From assembly GCF_020091405.1 (NCBI RefSeq), contig NZ_CP081903.1, positions 3,844,501-3,908,500 of the forward strand: DNA of 64,000 nucleotides, in the 5' to 3' direction. The notes under the pieces were generated by a model that ran no database searches, was not told where the DNA came from, and was given only the letters and a program-made list of their open reading frames with translations. This document shows, piece after piece, positions 1 to 9,294 of this stretch; within the stretch, counting starts at the first letter, position 1; every line of letters begins with the position of its first letter. This DNA is from Bacteroides cellulosilyticus. GTDB taxonomy: Bacteria; Bacteroidota; Bacteroidia; Bacteroidales; Bacteroidaceae. Both the position numbers and the translations under genes were made by a program.

Positions 1-59
1 CAAGCGGCTTTTCTTGCTTCGTATGCTTCGTATTGCTTTTCTAAATAGTTGTCGGCCAT
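1..59 (-). CDS. N-terminus of a small charged protein (partial)
   Basis: The reverse strand has an ATG at 59-57 that opens a frame running off the left edge. It begins MADNYLEKQYEAYEARKAAW, which is strongly charged and probably helical. I do not recognise a function. Only about 19 residues are visible. It lies just downstream of the lipoprotein gene on the same strand, so the two may be co-transcribed. Confidence 0.5.
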   Translation of the reverse strand, partial: MADNYLEKQYEAYEARKAA

Positions 60-86
60 GATTTTATTGTTTTAATTAGAGATTGT

Positions 87-779
87 TCATCGTTGGGTGG
101 GCAATGAAAACTCTTGCCAGTCATATTCCTCTCCGTTCTCGTCGGCTACGGCAATGCGGAAGATGACTTCTCCCGTCTTTATCCGTTCTCCGGCGCTGAT
201 GTTGGCGGTGTATTTCACGCCTTCGCGGGGAGCGATTTGTTCTATCATGACGGATGGCGAGATATAGATGTGCTTCATGCCCGTGACTTCCGCCACTACC
301 GGCACCACGTTGAAGGCGGTCCTGTTTCCCTCGTTCATAATTTCGAAGACGACTTTGCAATTCTCACCCGCATTGATTACGTGGTCGCGGCTATCGTCAA
401 TGAAACGTATATTGCGTATCTTCAGGTTGTTGATGGCGGAGGGGCGCGCTTCCGGTCGGGAATTATAGGTGGGCTGGGTTCTCTCTACCCGGTAGCTGTA
501 TTCTTCCGTTTGTTTGGGGGCGGTGGCGGCATTGGCAATGGCGGCTCCGGCAATGGTTCCCACAATAGTGCCGATGGCAGAACCACGGTAACCTCCTCTC
601 CATCCTCGGTTGTTCTCGCCTATCAGCCCGCCGATGGCGCCTCCTACATTGCCTCCGATGGCGGCTCCCGCCAATACGGCGCCCGGGTCACCCGCCGCCA
701 TGCGGTTGGTGCTACATCCGCTACACAATATGGCTAATGCCAATATCCCTATAAAATGCATGCTAATCAGTTTCTTCAT
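87..779 (-). CDS. Glycine-zipper lipoprotein, 230 aa
   Basis: The N-terminus is a lipoprotein signal: a Lys-Lys start, a hydrophobic stretch and a lipobox ending LCSGC, with the lipidated cysteine at residue 22. Residues about 30-90 are very rich in Gly/Ala with repeated GxxxG spacing, as in glycine-zipper outer-membrane lipoproteins. The C-terminal ~110 residues look like a beta-sandwich domain (NAGENCKVVFEI, GEVIFRIAVADENGEEY), so this is more than a bare zipper. It is expected to sit in the cell envelope. The opposite strand also has a long open frame, but that is explained by GC-rich codons and has no start context. Function unknown beyond an envelope role. Confidence 0.85.
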   Translation of the reverse strand: MKKLISMHFIGILALAILCSGCSTNRMAAGDPGAVLAGAAIGGNVGGAIGGLIGENNRGWRGGYRGSAIGTIVGTIAGAAIANAATAPKQTEEYSYRVERTQPTYNSRPEARPSAINNLKIRNIRFIDDSRDHVINAGENCKVVFEIMNEGNRTAFNVVPVVAEVTGMKHIYISPSVMIEQIAPREGVKYTANISAGERIKTGEVIFRIAVADENGEEYDWQEFSLPTQR

Positions 780-924
780 ATCAAAATCCTATTTAGTATG
801 TATATGCGCATTAGAACTCTGTAAAGGTATGGATAAAATTTTGTTTGCTGAAGTGCGGCTTCTGTTTTTATTGTTCACTTTGGCTGGAAAAGGTGGTTTT
901 ATTGAACAAAAGTTCTTTAGAATA

Positions 925-955
925 TTGTGGGATTGAAGGATATAGTCTATTTTTG
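925..955 (+). promoter_or_regulatory. Bacteroides-type promoter of the first SMC operon
   Basis: TATTTTTG at 948-955 matches the Bacteroides -7 consensus TAnnTTTG. A TTG at 925-927 lies 20 bases upstream, as expected for the -33 element. The start codon of the first operon gene is 23 bases downstream. Confidence 0.6.
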
Positions 956-977
956 CGGGAAATAAAAAGTAAGGACT

Positions 978-2174
978 ATGAGTACTTTTCGTTCCATAGA
1001 AGAATTAGTGAAGAGCCTTGAACGCGAGAAAGAACTACTGAAAGAAATGTTTGCCAAGCGAAAGTCGCTTTCGTTTCGTTATGATTATGCGCTTGAGATG
1101 ACAGAGTATAAAGAAGAGCGTATCCGTTATCTGATCGACTACGGTGTAATACGTGACACGGGTGACTTTCTTGAAATGGAAGATCTCTATCTGAAGTTCT
1201 TTGAAGACGTGTTGGAAGTGAATGAAGAAATCAACGTGTCTTTTGTACAGGACTATCTTACCCGCCTCAATGAAAATATAGATTATTACCTGAAAGAAAG
1301 TAATGAAAAGCGCAAGTATAATTATCAACGCGAAGTTAAACGCTGCCTGAAAAACATTGCCCTTACCACTGTCCGTAATGTAATGGACCTGAAAAGGAAC
1401 ATGGATAATACTTATAAGAATGAACCCAACTACCAAATAAAAAAGGCGAAGTTAATAAGACTAAGCGAAAAGCTTAAGAACATCTCTTTGCTGATAACTA
1501 AAAGTGAGGAGCTGATTGATAACCAGCAACCGGTCTTTTTCCGCGTAGCCATGGATGTGCAAATGCGGAATGTGGTGAGCGACGTCAAGCTGCAATTGAA
1601 CGATTCTTATCATAATCTGCTTGAAATTCACCGGCAGATTGTCCATTACCTGAACCTGATAGACTATCAGAACCGTATCTTTGAAAAGATAAGGAAACTG
1701 AAGTATCTGAAAGACCAGTTCCTGTTGGAAGAGAACACGACTATCCGGCAAGTTGTTTCGCAACGTCATCCGTTATGGATGGAACCTCAGACGAACTACC
1801 GCATAAAATTGTCGATAGATTATCTGCGAACTTCGGATGAGGCTTTTCAAGCCGTCAGGAAGTTGGCAGCACAGCAAAAGAACAGGAAGCATGGTCCGAA
1901 AAATCTGGCTGAAGCTATTCCTGAAGGGTATTTGGATAATCAGTCGCAACAGATTGACGCGATAAACCTGCGGGAAGTGTACAACGCTTTTATGGCCTCC
2001 GGGATGCATCTGTTTGGTTTCGTGATGAACTATCGCTTTCGCAAGGAAGTATCCCGTGGAGATAAACTGATTTATTTTTGTCAGTTGGCTTCCCAATATG
2101 CTGATGAACTCAATTTTACGGAAAGCTATGAGTGCTCGGGCAATGTGGAATATCCTTTGATTTACGCCAAATAA
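978..2174 (+). CDS. Wadjet/MksF-like kleisin subunit (JetA-like), 398 aa
   Basis: First gene of a four-gene operon with SMC and TOPRIM genes. The protein is almost entirely helical and highly charged, with no enzymatic motif. That fits the kleisin role (JetA/MksF), which bridges the two heads of the SMC dimer. Its N-terminus (SLSFRYDYALEMTEYKEERI) looks like a winged-helix region and residues 90-250 are coiled-coil-like. It does not look like the DUF3375 JetA at 56758, so it belongs to another subtype. The assignment rests mainly on gene order and partner genes. The next gene starts 12 bases after its stop. Confidence 0.7.
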   Translation: MSTFRSIEELVKSLEREKELLKEMFAKRKSLSFRYDYALEMTEYKEERIRYLIDYGVIRDTGDFLEMEDLYLKFFEDVLEVNEEINVSFVQDYLTRLNENIDYYLKESNEKRKYNYQREVKRCLKNIALTTVRNVMDLKRNMDNTYKNEPNYQIKKAKLIRLSEKLKNISLLITKSEELIDNQQPVFFRVAMDVQMRNVVSDVKLQLNDSYHNLLEIHRQIVHYLNLIDYQNRIFEKIRKLKYLKDQFLLEENTTIRQVVSQRHPLWMEPQTNYRIKLSIDYLRTSDEAFQAVRKLAAQQKNRKHGPKNLAEAIPEGYLDNQSQQIDAINLREVYNAFMASGMHLFGFVMNYRFRKEVSRGDKLIYFCQLASQYADELNFTESYECSGNVEYPLIYAK

Positions 2175-2186
2175 AACTTTTTGAAT

Positions 2187-2738
2187 ATGAAATATACCGA
2201 AGAGATTTTCAATATACTTAGTAAAGGAGGGTTTATTTCCTCGAACAGTATTTCCACTCAGGTGAAGCGTTATTATGATGCTATTGAAGAGGACTTACCC
2301 GATTATTATGAATATTATCAGGGAATCGGACTTTATCTGGAAGGGGGAGACGGTTACTATCATTTTACGCGCAAAGAGGCGAAAGTGGATTTGGAGCGCA
2401 AATTGGAGGCTGCCTTGAAATGGATTGATTATATGAGTTTCTTGAAAACCTATCATTCGGCTTTCGGTCCCGGATTCCTGTTTCGTGCGGCTGATATTGA
2501 AATTCAGATCGGTTGTGATATGGAGTTGAAGGAGAAAGCTTCCAAACTGTTCTCCGACAAAAAGAAGCATGAGGAAGTAGTGGCTAAACTGATTAATGAA
2601 CTGGAAAAGATGGGATTTATAGAAAAGGAAAATGAAGTGGACGGGACATACAAAGTGCTGACTGCTTTCCATTATATGGAAGAATTGATTGACTGTATCA
2701 CTATATCGGAGGAGGTGCAAGATGAGATACCTGAATAA
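2187..2738 (+). CDS. Wadjet/MksE-like KITE subunit (JetB-like), 183 aa
   Basis: Second gene of the operon; the ATG at 2187 is preferred over an upstream in-frame TTG at 2181. Size and position match JetB/MksE, the winged-helix KITE subunit that binds the kleisin. The sequence has a helical N-terminus (YTEEIFNILSKGGFISSNS) and a C-terminal segment (VVAKLINELEKMGFIEKE) with the look of a winged helix. Its last 17 bases overlap the start of the SMC gene, which implies translational coupling. No catalytic residues are expected or seen. The subtype is unassigned. Confidence 0.7.
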   Translation: MKYTEEIFNILSKGGFISSNSISTQVKRYYDAIEEDLPDYYEYYQGIGLYLEGGDGYYHFTRKEAKVDLERKLEAALKWIDYMSFLKTYHSAFGPGFLFRAADIEIQIGCDMELKEKASKLFSDKKKHEEVVAKLINELEKMGFIEKENEVDGTYKVLTAFHYMEELIDCITISEEVQDEIPE

Positions 2739-5700
2739 GATTATTTTTCTGAACAGTGCCCATATTCCTTATGCAGAGGTGAAACTGGATGGTAATGTAC
2801 ATTTCATTGGTACGCAGGGAGTGGGGAAGAGTACATTGCTCCGCGCTTTGTTGTTTTTCTACAATGCCGATAAACTTAAGCTCGGCATCCCCAAGGAGAA
2901 GAAGAGTTTTGATGCATTCTACTTCCCATACTCCAATTCTTACATCATCTATGAGGTGATGCGTGAGAATGGAGCCTACTGTGTGGTGGCTGCCAAATCA
3001 CAGGGGAGAGTGGCTTTCCGTTTTGTAGATGCTTCGTTTGAGAGGGATTGGTTCATCAATGAACATAATGAGGTGTATCCGGAGTGGGGGCGTATCCGCG
3101 AACGTATCGGTGGAAAACGCCAGATTACCTCGCAAATCACCGTCTACGAGATGTATCGTGACATTATCTTCGGCAACAACCGTAAACAGGACATGACTCC
3201 TTACCGGAAATTCGCCATCGTGGAAAGTGCCAAGTACCAGAATATTCCGCGTACCATACAGAACGTCTTCCTCAACTCTAAGCTGGATGCCGATTTTATA
3301 AAAGATACCATTATTCGTTCCATGACCGATGAAGAGGTTTTTGTTGACTTGAGTTTTTATCGAAGCCAGATAAAAGAGTTTGAGCAGGAGTATAATGACG
3401 TGATGCTTTGGTTTACCAAAAACAAGAATGGCGAGATTCCCGTGCGGAAGATAGCGGATAAGGTGATAAATTCGTATCGTGACCTGATTTATTCCCACAA
3501 ACAGATAGATGAGGAACGTGCCGAGTTGAACTATGCTGAGAAACAGGCGTTGCAGGAAATCCCTCATATCAGAGAGAAGATAAATAAAACGGAGGTTGAA
3601 CGTGAACGGTCTATCCGGCTGATTGATGAATTGAGAGAGAAATATAATAAGGAAAGAGATACTCTTGTTAGTGGCAAAGGTGGCATTGAGACGTTGTTGA
3701 AGCAGGTGCATGAAAAACGACTCCATTATGAGCAAATCAACATAGAGGAAATCATAAAGCGGGTGGCACAGGAGGGATTGCAAAACGGAGAATTGGCACG
3801 CATCTCGATCATGAAGGAAGAACTGACACGGGCCTATCAGGATGTGCTGTCCAAATACAGTTCGTTGTTTAAGAATCTGGATGCCGATTTGAGTTTGTTC
3901 GAAAATAATAAGCAGACTCAGATTCTCGAAAAAAGATCATCTGTTGCCGAACGTCAGGAGAAAGCTATGGCACAGTCTCGCGCTGAAGAGGATAAAGTGC
4001 GGGAGGCGTCTGAGGAAAAGCTGCAAACGGTGGAGCAACGATTGGCACAACTGCGTGGCGAGGAGATGCAGATGAAATTGAAGCAGCAGAAAATGCTTCA
4101 TGAAGAACACTATAAGAAAGAAATTTCTGATTGTGAAGCTGGTATTGATGAATTGCGCAGAAGGGATAAGGAACTGGATTTGCAGATACGTCGGCAGCAA
4201 ATGGACATCGGTCAACGGAGGAATGAATGTGAGCTAAAACGCAAAGAGTTGGAGATGGCGGCTCAGAAAAGCATGGATGCAGTGCGTAGGGAAAAGGCGG
4301 ATGTAGAAGGACAGTTGCAGGCATTGGATGCATTGATAGAGAAGCGAGAAGGTTCTTTTTGCGATTGGCTGGAACAGCATAATCCCGGTTGGCGAGAAAC
4401 GATAGGCAAGGTGGCGGATGAGGAGTCGGTGTTGTACAATCATGAATTGAATCCCCGTTTGACGGATGATGCCGGGACTTTATTCGGCGTTTCATTGAAC
4501 TTGTCGGCCATTGATCGAAGCATCCGTACTCCCGAAGAGATGAAACAAGAGCGGGCAGCGAAGCAGATCGTTTATCAAGAACATTGCAACCGACTGACAC
4601 GATTGGCTGAGGAATTGAATGAAAATATAAGTCTCTTGGAGAAGAAGTACTCCAAACAAATCAGGGAAATGGCTGAGCAACAACATCTGATGGAAGCTGA
4701 GCGAGGGCAAATTCCTTATAAGCTAAAGAATCTGCAAGCGGATCATGCTACTTGGAAAACGAAAGAAGAAGAGTGGAAAAAAGTACGGATGGAAGAATTT
4801 CAGGCTGGTCTGAATGAGATTGCTCATCGGTTCTATCTGGCGGATGAAGAGAAAAAGAAATATCTGTCTGAGCGTGAGAAACAGTTGAAGGCTTGCCAGA
4901 AGAACTATAAAGATGCTAAGACAGAGCTTCAGCTTGAATTGGACCGTTATGTTAACGAAGTTCGGCAGGAGATGAATCGTCATAAGCAATTGATTGAAGA
5001 GCAGAAGAGAGAACTCCGGCAGGCACAGGATGCTGAACTGAATGGCAAGGGAGCTGATGTGGCAACCATTCGTAAATATGATGAGAGGTTGGCAGAGATC
5101 AGGGAAGAATTGAGGTATATCAGCGAGCATCGCAATCAGGTGGCTTATTATGAAAAGGATAAGCAAGAACTCTTTGATAAAGAACCTGCCATGCGTAGCC
5201 GGAAGAAAGAATATGAGGCCAAATTTTCGGCTTTGGACGAGCGGTTTGCACTGCGACGGGAGAAACAACAAAACGGGCTGAAAGAAATAAATACTGTTTT
5301 GGAAAAGCTGAAGTTGGAATTGCAGATATTAGAAAGCGGATTAGCGGAAGCAGATGCCTTTTTGAATGACGAAACTTTTTGTCCGGCCGGAGCGATGGAA
5401 GTGGGAGAGAAGCCTACCAGGAAAAACTGTGATACTCTTGTGAAGGAACTTAAGTCGCTCATAGTCTCTTTTATCAGAAAGACGGAAGATTTCAAGAAAG
5501 CCGTGATGCAATTCAAAGGTTATTTTTCTGCGAAGAATACATTTCATTTCCGTACTGAACTGATTGGCGAACAGGATTACTATGACTTTGCTTCGAACTT
5601 ATGCGAGTTTGTAGATAATGATAAAATTTCTGATTATCAGAAGCATATCAGTGGACGATACACTGATATTATCCGGCGTATATCGAAGGAGGTGGGAGAC

Positions 5701-6384
5701 TTGACCCGAAATGAGAGTGAGATTCGTAAAACCATTGGTGATATCAACGATGATTTTATAGAACGGAACTTTGCCGGAGTGATAAAGGAAATATCCCTCC
5801 GCCCCTTGCCGAGCAGTGACAAACTGATGCAGTTGTTACTGGAGATAAAAAAATTCAGTGATGAGAACCAACATAATATGGGAGAAGCGGATTTATTTTC
5901 GCAGGCTTCCCGTGAAGACGTCAATGCGACAGCGGTACGTTATCTGTTGTCGTTCATGAAACATTTATTGGACGATCCGGGCAGAAAACAATTGGCTTTG
6001 TCGGATACTTTCAAATTGGAGTTTCGGGTCAAGGAAAATGATAATGATACGGGATGGGTGGAAAAGATTGCCAATGTGGGTTCTGATGGAACAGATATTC
6101 TGGTGAAGGCTATGGTAAATATTATGCTTATCAACGTGTTCAAAGAAAAGGCGTCCCGTAAGTTCGGTGACTTCAAGATACATTGCATGATGGATGAGAT
6201 AGGTAAATTGCATCCCAACAACGTGAAGGGAATTTTGGACTTTGCCAATTGCCGGAATATCCTGTTGGTGAACAGTTCGCCTACTACATATAATGTGGAG
6301 GATTATAAATATACTTATTTATTGAATAAAGATGGGCATTCTAATACGCAGGTGGTGCCTTTGCTAAAATATAGTAAGGCATGA
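2722..6384 (+). CDS. Wadjet/MksB-like SMC ATPase (JetC-like), 1220 aa
   Basis: An SMC-type ATPase. The N-terminal head has a Walker A motif GTQGVGKST at residues 30-38. Long coiled-coil arms run from about 250 to 900, interrupted near 540-600 by a less regular stretch that may be the hinge. The C-terminal head has a signature-like GSDGTDIL near 1120 in place of LSGGQ, and a Walker B CMMDEIGKL near 1155. The start at 2722 follows a strong GGAGGAGG ribosome-binding site and overlaps the JetB-like gene. SMC proteins of this class extrude DNA loops and, with JetD, cut circular plasmid DNA. The next gene overlaps by 4 bases. Confidence 0.85.
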   Translation: MRYLNKIIFLNSAHIPYAEVKLDGNVHFIGTQGVGKSTLLRALLFFYNADKLKLGIPKEKKSFDAFYFPYSNSYIIYEVMRENGAYCVVAAKSQGRVAFRFVDASFERDWFINEHNEVYPEWGRIRERIGGKRQITSQITVYEMYRDIIFGNNRKQDMTPYRKFAIVESAKYQNIPRTIQNVFLNSKLDADFIKDTIIRSMTDEEVFVDLSFYRSQIKEFEQEYNDVMLWFTKNKNGEIPVRKIADKVINSYRDLIYSHKQIDEERAELNYAEKQALQEIPHIREKINKTEVERERSIRLIDELREKYNKERDTLVSGKGGIETLLKQVHEKRLHYEQINIEEIIKRVAQEGLQNGELARISIMKEELTRAYQDVLSKYSSLFKNLDADLSLFENNKQTQILEKRSSVAERQEKAMAQSRAEEDKVREASEEKLQTVEQRLAQLRGEEMQMKLKQQKMLHEEHYKKEISDCEAGIDELRRRDKELDLQIRRQQMDIGQRRNECELKRKELEMAAQKSMDAVRREKADVEGQLQALDALIEKREGSFCDWLEQHNPGWRETIGKVADEESVLYNHELNPRLTDDAGTLFGVSLNLSAIDRSIRTPEEMKQERAAKQIVYQEHCNRLTRLAEELNENISLLEKKYSKQIREMAEQQHLMEAERGQIPYKLKNLQADHATWKTKEEEWKKVRMEEFQAGLNEIAHRFYLADEEKKKYLSEREKQLKACQKNYKDAKTELQLELDRYVNEVRQEMNRHKQLIEEQKRELRQAQDAELNGKGADVATIRKYDERLAEIREELRYISEHRNQVAYYEKDKQELFDKEPAMRSRKKEYEAKFSALDERFALRREKQQNGLKEINTVLEKLKLELQILESGLAEADAFLNDETFCPAGAMEVGEKPTRKNCDTLVKELKSLIVSFIRKTEDFKKAVMQFKGYFSAKNTFHFRTELIGEQDYYDFASNLCEFVDNDKISDYQKHISGRYTDIIRRISKEVGDLTRNESEIRKTIGDINDDFIERNFAGVIKEISLRPLPSSDKLMQLLLEIKKFSDENQHNMGEADLFSQASREDVNATAVRYLLSFMKHLLDDPGRKQLALSDTFKLEFRVKENDNDTGWVEKIANVGSDGTDILVKAMVNIMLINVFKEKASRKFGDFKIHCMMDEIGKLHPNNVKGILDFANCRNILLVNSSPTTYNVEDYKYTYLLNKDGHSNTQVVPLLKYSKA

Positions 6385-7250
6385 GAAATGGGAAAGAATA
6401 TGTTATGACCGTGGCTGCGGCGCGTAAGGTTGCGCGGATGTTGAACGGTGAATCTGTGGGGTATTCCTCGTTTCCCGTATCACTGGCAGAAGAACTATTG
6501 GAAGAAGGTGTTTTGGTGCAAAGTTCTTATGGGAGGCGTGGCAGTTATCGGATATGTGATGTGGAAGGATGTCGCACTTTTCTGGCCCAACGTTATTCCA
6601 TAAACGGGAGTTTGGAGGAGTGGATTGAGATGATGTCTCGTCAGGAAGCGGTGTCGCGTGCGGAGCAGGTGGCAATGGCAGGCAATTCTAAAGTTCGGAA
6701 AACTCGTGGGTTTAAGGGATTTCTCGTGAATAGTTATAGTCCGATAGAGGCAACTTTGCGTGAGCAGCCGTTAGTGATTGAACCTGTGCAGGGTGCTTCT
6801 ATTTTTATAGAAGATTATGAGCACTTTCGAATTCCCGATGATGTGGTTGTGGTAGGAATGGAAAATGGAGAGAATTTTCAGCGGATTCGTGGGCAGCAAT
6901 ATTTATTTGATGACTTGAAAGTTCTTTTTGTGTCCCGTTACCCTCAATCAACAGACTTGCGCACTTGGTTGCAGATGATTCCTAATCGTTATATTCATTT
7001 TGGTGACTTTGACCTGGCGGGGATTGAAATCTTTCAGAGAGAGTTTTACGTTTTTTTGAGAGAACGTTCTGAGTTTTTTATCCCGGCAGATGTAGAGGAA
7101 CGGCTGAAGAATGGTAATCGTAAGCTTTATGATGTGCAGTATGCCCGGTATAAATTTATGGATATTATGGATGAACGATTGGTACCTCTTGTTGAGATGA
7201 TCCATAGATATGGGAAGGGGTATGAGCAAGAAGGGTATATAATCGGGTAA
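6381..7250 (+). CDS. Wadjet/MksG-like TOPRIM nuclease (JetD-like), 289 aa
   Basis: Last gene of the operon, overlapping the SMC gene by ATGA. An N-terminal winged-helix-like domain (residues ~10-75) is followed by a C-terminal TOPRIM fold. An acidic GMENGENF lies near residue 159 and the DxD motif HFGDFDLAGIE near 206. This matches the arrangement in JetD, where the TOPRIM domain is the DNA-cleaving centre. At 289 residues it is shorter than the type I JetD at 62154 (384 aa) and lacks much of that protein's N-terminal region. The TOPRIM acidic residues appear intact, so it is predicted active. Confidence 0.75.
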   Translation: MRNGKEYVMTVAAARKVARMLNGESVGYSSFPVSLAEELLEEGVLVQSSYGRRGSYRICDVEGCRTFLAQRYSINGSLEEWIEMMSRQEAVSRAEQVAMAGNSKVRKTRGFKGFLVNSYSPIEATLREQPLVIEPVQGASIFIEDYEHFRIPDDVVVVGMENGENFQRIRGQQYLFDDLKVLFVSRYPQSTDLRTWLQMIPNRYIHFGDFDLAGIEIFQREFYVFLRERSEFFIPADVEERLKNGNRKLYDVQYARYKFMDIMDERLVPLVEMIHRYGKGYEQEGYIIG

Positions 7251-7298
7251 CGAGAGATGGCTGATTTTGATAATAACAATAACTAGAATCAATATTTT

Positions 7299-9053
7299 GT
7301 GATAACAATATCTAATTTTGAAAAGTATGTTCTTCCTCAGATTTTGATGCGTGGTGAAGACTATTATGAATCCGATGCTGTATTGGAAATCGAAGAGGAA
7401 TCTCCGGGAGAATGGATTGCAACGGTTTGCGGTACGGAGAATTATGAGGTAACTGTATCGATGGAAGGGAATGAGATTATTGCTTGGGAGTGTGATTGTC
7501 CTTACGATGGAAACATTTGTAAACATGTGGTGGCTACGCTTCTGGCAATTCGTGACAGTCGAAATAAAGTAGCCCGTTTCTTGTCAGCTAAAGAAGCTGA
7601 TTCTCAAGTAAGCATACCGGAAAAGAATGCGGCTAAAATGGTGATGGATGAAGAAGTGGAGCAGATTCTTTTATTTGCAGAGCCGGATAAGTTATCCGAT
7701 TTTGTTCTGAAATATGCTTCTTCACATTCTGATTTTAAATCAGCGCTGCTTGAAACGTTTTTGCCGAAGAAACCGGTAGCCAAACTCTCAGTGGACTATC
7801 AAATGGAGATTGAAAAGTGTTTTAACTCTGCATATAAAAATGGCCCCAAGCGAGGAAGGTATTATGAGCCTGAGATTGACTGGGATGAGGTATCCGGTAA
7901 AGTAGATGGATATCTGGCTAAAGCAACTCTGTTGCTTCAACGGCAGGATTTGGAAGAGGCGGCGACAATTGCACTCCAGATACTTCGCTCTATAGGGAAT
8001 AATTATATTGAAGAAGATTTTCTGTATAATGATGACGACATTGATTTTGAAATCAGTTGTGAAGATGCCGGAGATTTATTGCTCGAAATAGTTAAGCATT
8101 CGGGTGCATCACAGGTCTTGAAGGAGAATATATTGAATGAAGCCACCAAAATATCCAAAATGGTGACATATCGTGAATATGAACTTTATGACATGGATGA
8201 ACTGGTGCAGCAGATTATGCTTTCGGTACAATCCAAGGAAGAGGCTTTGTTAAGTATAAACCATCTTATAGAGGAGAGGAAAGAACACCGGGAACTTTAT
8301 AAATTAGTACTTCGGAAGGTAGAAATATTGGAAGAGCTGGGTAAGACGGTTGAGGCTGAAGCTACGCTTTCTGAATTCTTGTATTTACCTGAAATAAGAA
8401 GACGGGAAGCTGAAAAATTACTGGATGGGAAATGTTATGAGAAGGCTATCAGTATGCTGAATGAGGGGATAGTGATAGCTGAAAAGGCAGGCGAGTATGG
8501 TATATTAAGAGAGTGGCGGGAACAATTGCTTTCCATTTATGAAGAAGTGCATGATATCACCAAGGTTATTGAGATGTGTCGATTATTATTTATTCATACG
8601 AATGGAAGTCTGGATTATTACCATAAGCTTAAATCGTTGATATCTTCCACGGATTGGAAGGAGTATTTGAGCACATTGTTGCAGGAAACCACCTTCTTTG
8701 ATTACTGGGGTAGTGGAAATACTAAAGCGGAGATTTATATAGAAGAAAAAGAGTATGATAAATTATTCAGCTTTTTATCTACTGTGGAATACAGGCGTTT
8801 GGACGCTCTTGTGCAGTATGCTTCCCATCTGAATGCCACCCATTCCTCTGAAATACTTTCTCTGTTTACGGATGATCTTCGCGTTTATGCGGAGAAAAAT
8901 CTGGGAAGAAGTCATTATGAGTATATAGCCCGGGTGCTGCGGGGTATGCGGAAATTGAATGGCGGGAAGAAGGCTGTGAAGCAATTGGTGGAAGAATTCA
9001 GGGTTTTGTATAAACGTCGTCCGGCGATGATGCAGGAGTTGGGGGAATTCTAG
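7299..9053 (+). CDS. SWIM zinc-finger protein, 584 aa
   Basis: A SWIM zinc-binding motif is visible as C65-x-C67 ... C74-x-H76 (CDCPYDGNICKHV). The remaining ~450 residues are helical, with tetratricopeptide-like runs (EEAATIALQILRSIGNNY; ERKEHRELYKLVLRKVEIL). SWIM proteins bind DNA or protein and often accompany SNF2-type helicases, but none is present here. The frame starts with GTG at 7299; the first ATG is 16 codons in, inside the conserved N-terminus, so GTG is preferred. It lies 48 bases after the Wadjet-like operon on the same strand and could be its fifth gene, although SWIM proteins are also common elsewhere in Bacteroides. Confidence 0.8.
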   Translation: MITISNFEKYVLPQILMRGEDYYESDAVLEIEEESPGEWIATVCGTENYEVTVSMEGNEIIAWECDCPYDGNICKHVVATLLAIRDSRNKVARFLSAKEADSQVSIPEKNAAKMVMDEEVEQILLFAEPDKLSDFVLKYASSHSDFKSALLETFLPKKPVAKLSVDYQMEIEKCFNSAYKNGPKRGRYYEPEIDWDEVSGKVDGYLAKATLLLQRQDLEEAATIALQILRSIGNNYIEEDFLYNDDDIDFEISCEDAGDLLLEIVKHSGASQVLKENILNEATKISKMVTYREYELYDMDELVQQIMLSVQSKEEALLSINHLIEERKEHRELYKLVLRKVEILEELGKTVEAEATLSEFLYLPEIRRREAEKLLDGKCYEKAISMLNEGIVIAEKAGEYGILREWREQLLSIYEEVHDITKVIEMCRLLFIHTNGSLDYYHKLKSLISSTDWKEYLSTLLQETTFFDYWGSGNTKAEIYIEEKEYDKLFSFLSTVEYRRLDALVQYASHLNATHSSEILSLFTDDLRVYAEKNLGRSHYEYIARVLRGMRKLNGGKKAVKQLVEEFRVLYKRRPAMMQELGEF

Positions 9054-9082
9054 ATTTAAGTTGTTGTAATTTTACGTTTGTC

Positions 9083-9102
9083 GGGGGTGCTGGTGCACCC
9101 CC
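9083..9102. other. GC-rich hairpin after the SWIM gene
   Basis: A perfect 8-bp stem with a 4-base loop (GGGGGTGC-tggt-GCACCCCC). It lies 30 bases beyond the SWIM stop. There is no T-run after it, so a classical terminator is not proven, but it could stop or stabilise the transcript. Confidence 0.5.
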
Positions 9103-9294
9103 TTGGCGCTGGTCGACCCGACCGATGAGTTTGAAAGAAGAGTAGAGCATGACACAGTTTATTTTACGCCTCCCCTGTGCAGGATTATAATACAAAAGTC
9201 CCTGCTTATTATAATTCCCCAGCTGAAGAGAAGATAAATGTGACAGTTGAAGGCGGAGGCTTTTTTAAGACAACGGTTTATGGGCGTCGATTTT

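Noticed and set aside
114..737. Long open frame opposite the lipoprotein gene
   Set aside because: The reverse-strand lipoprotein has a clear signal peptide and glycine zipper; the forward frame is a by-product of its codon pattern.
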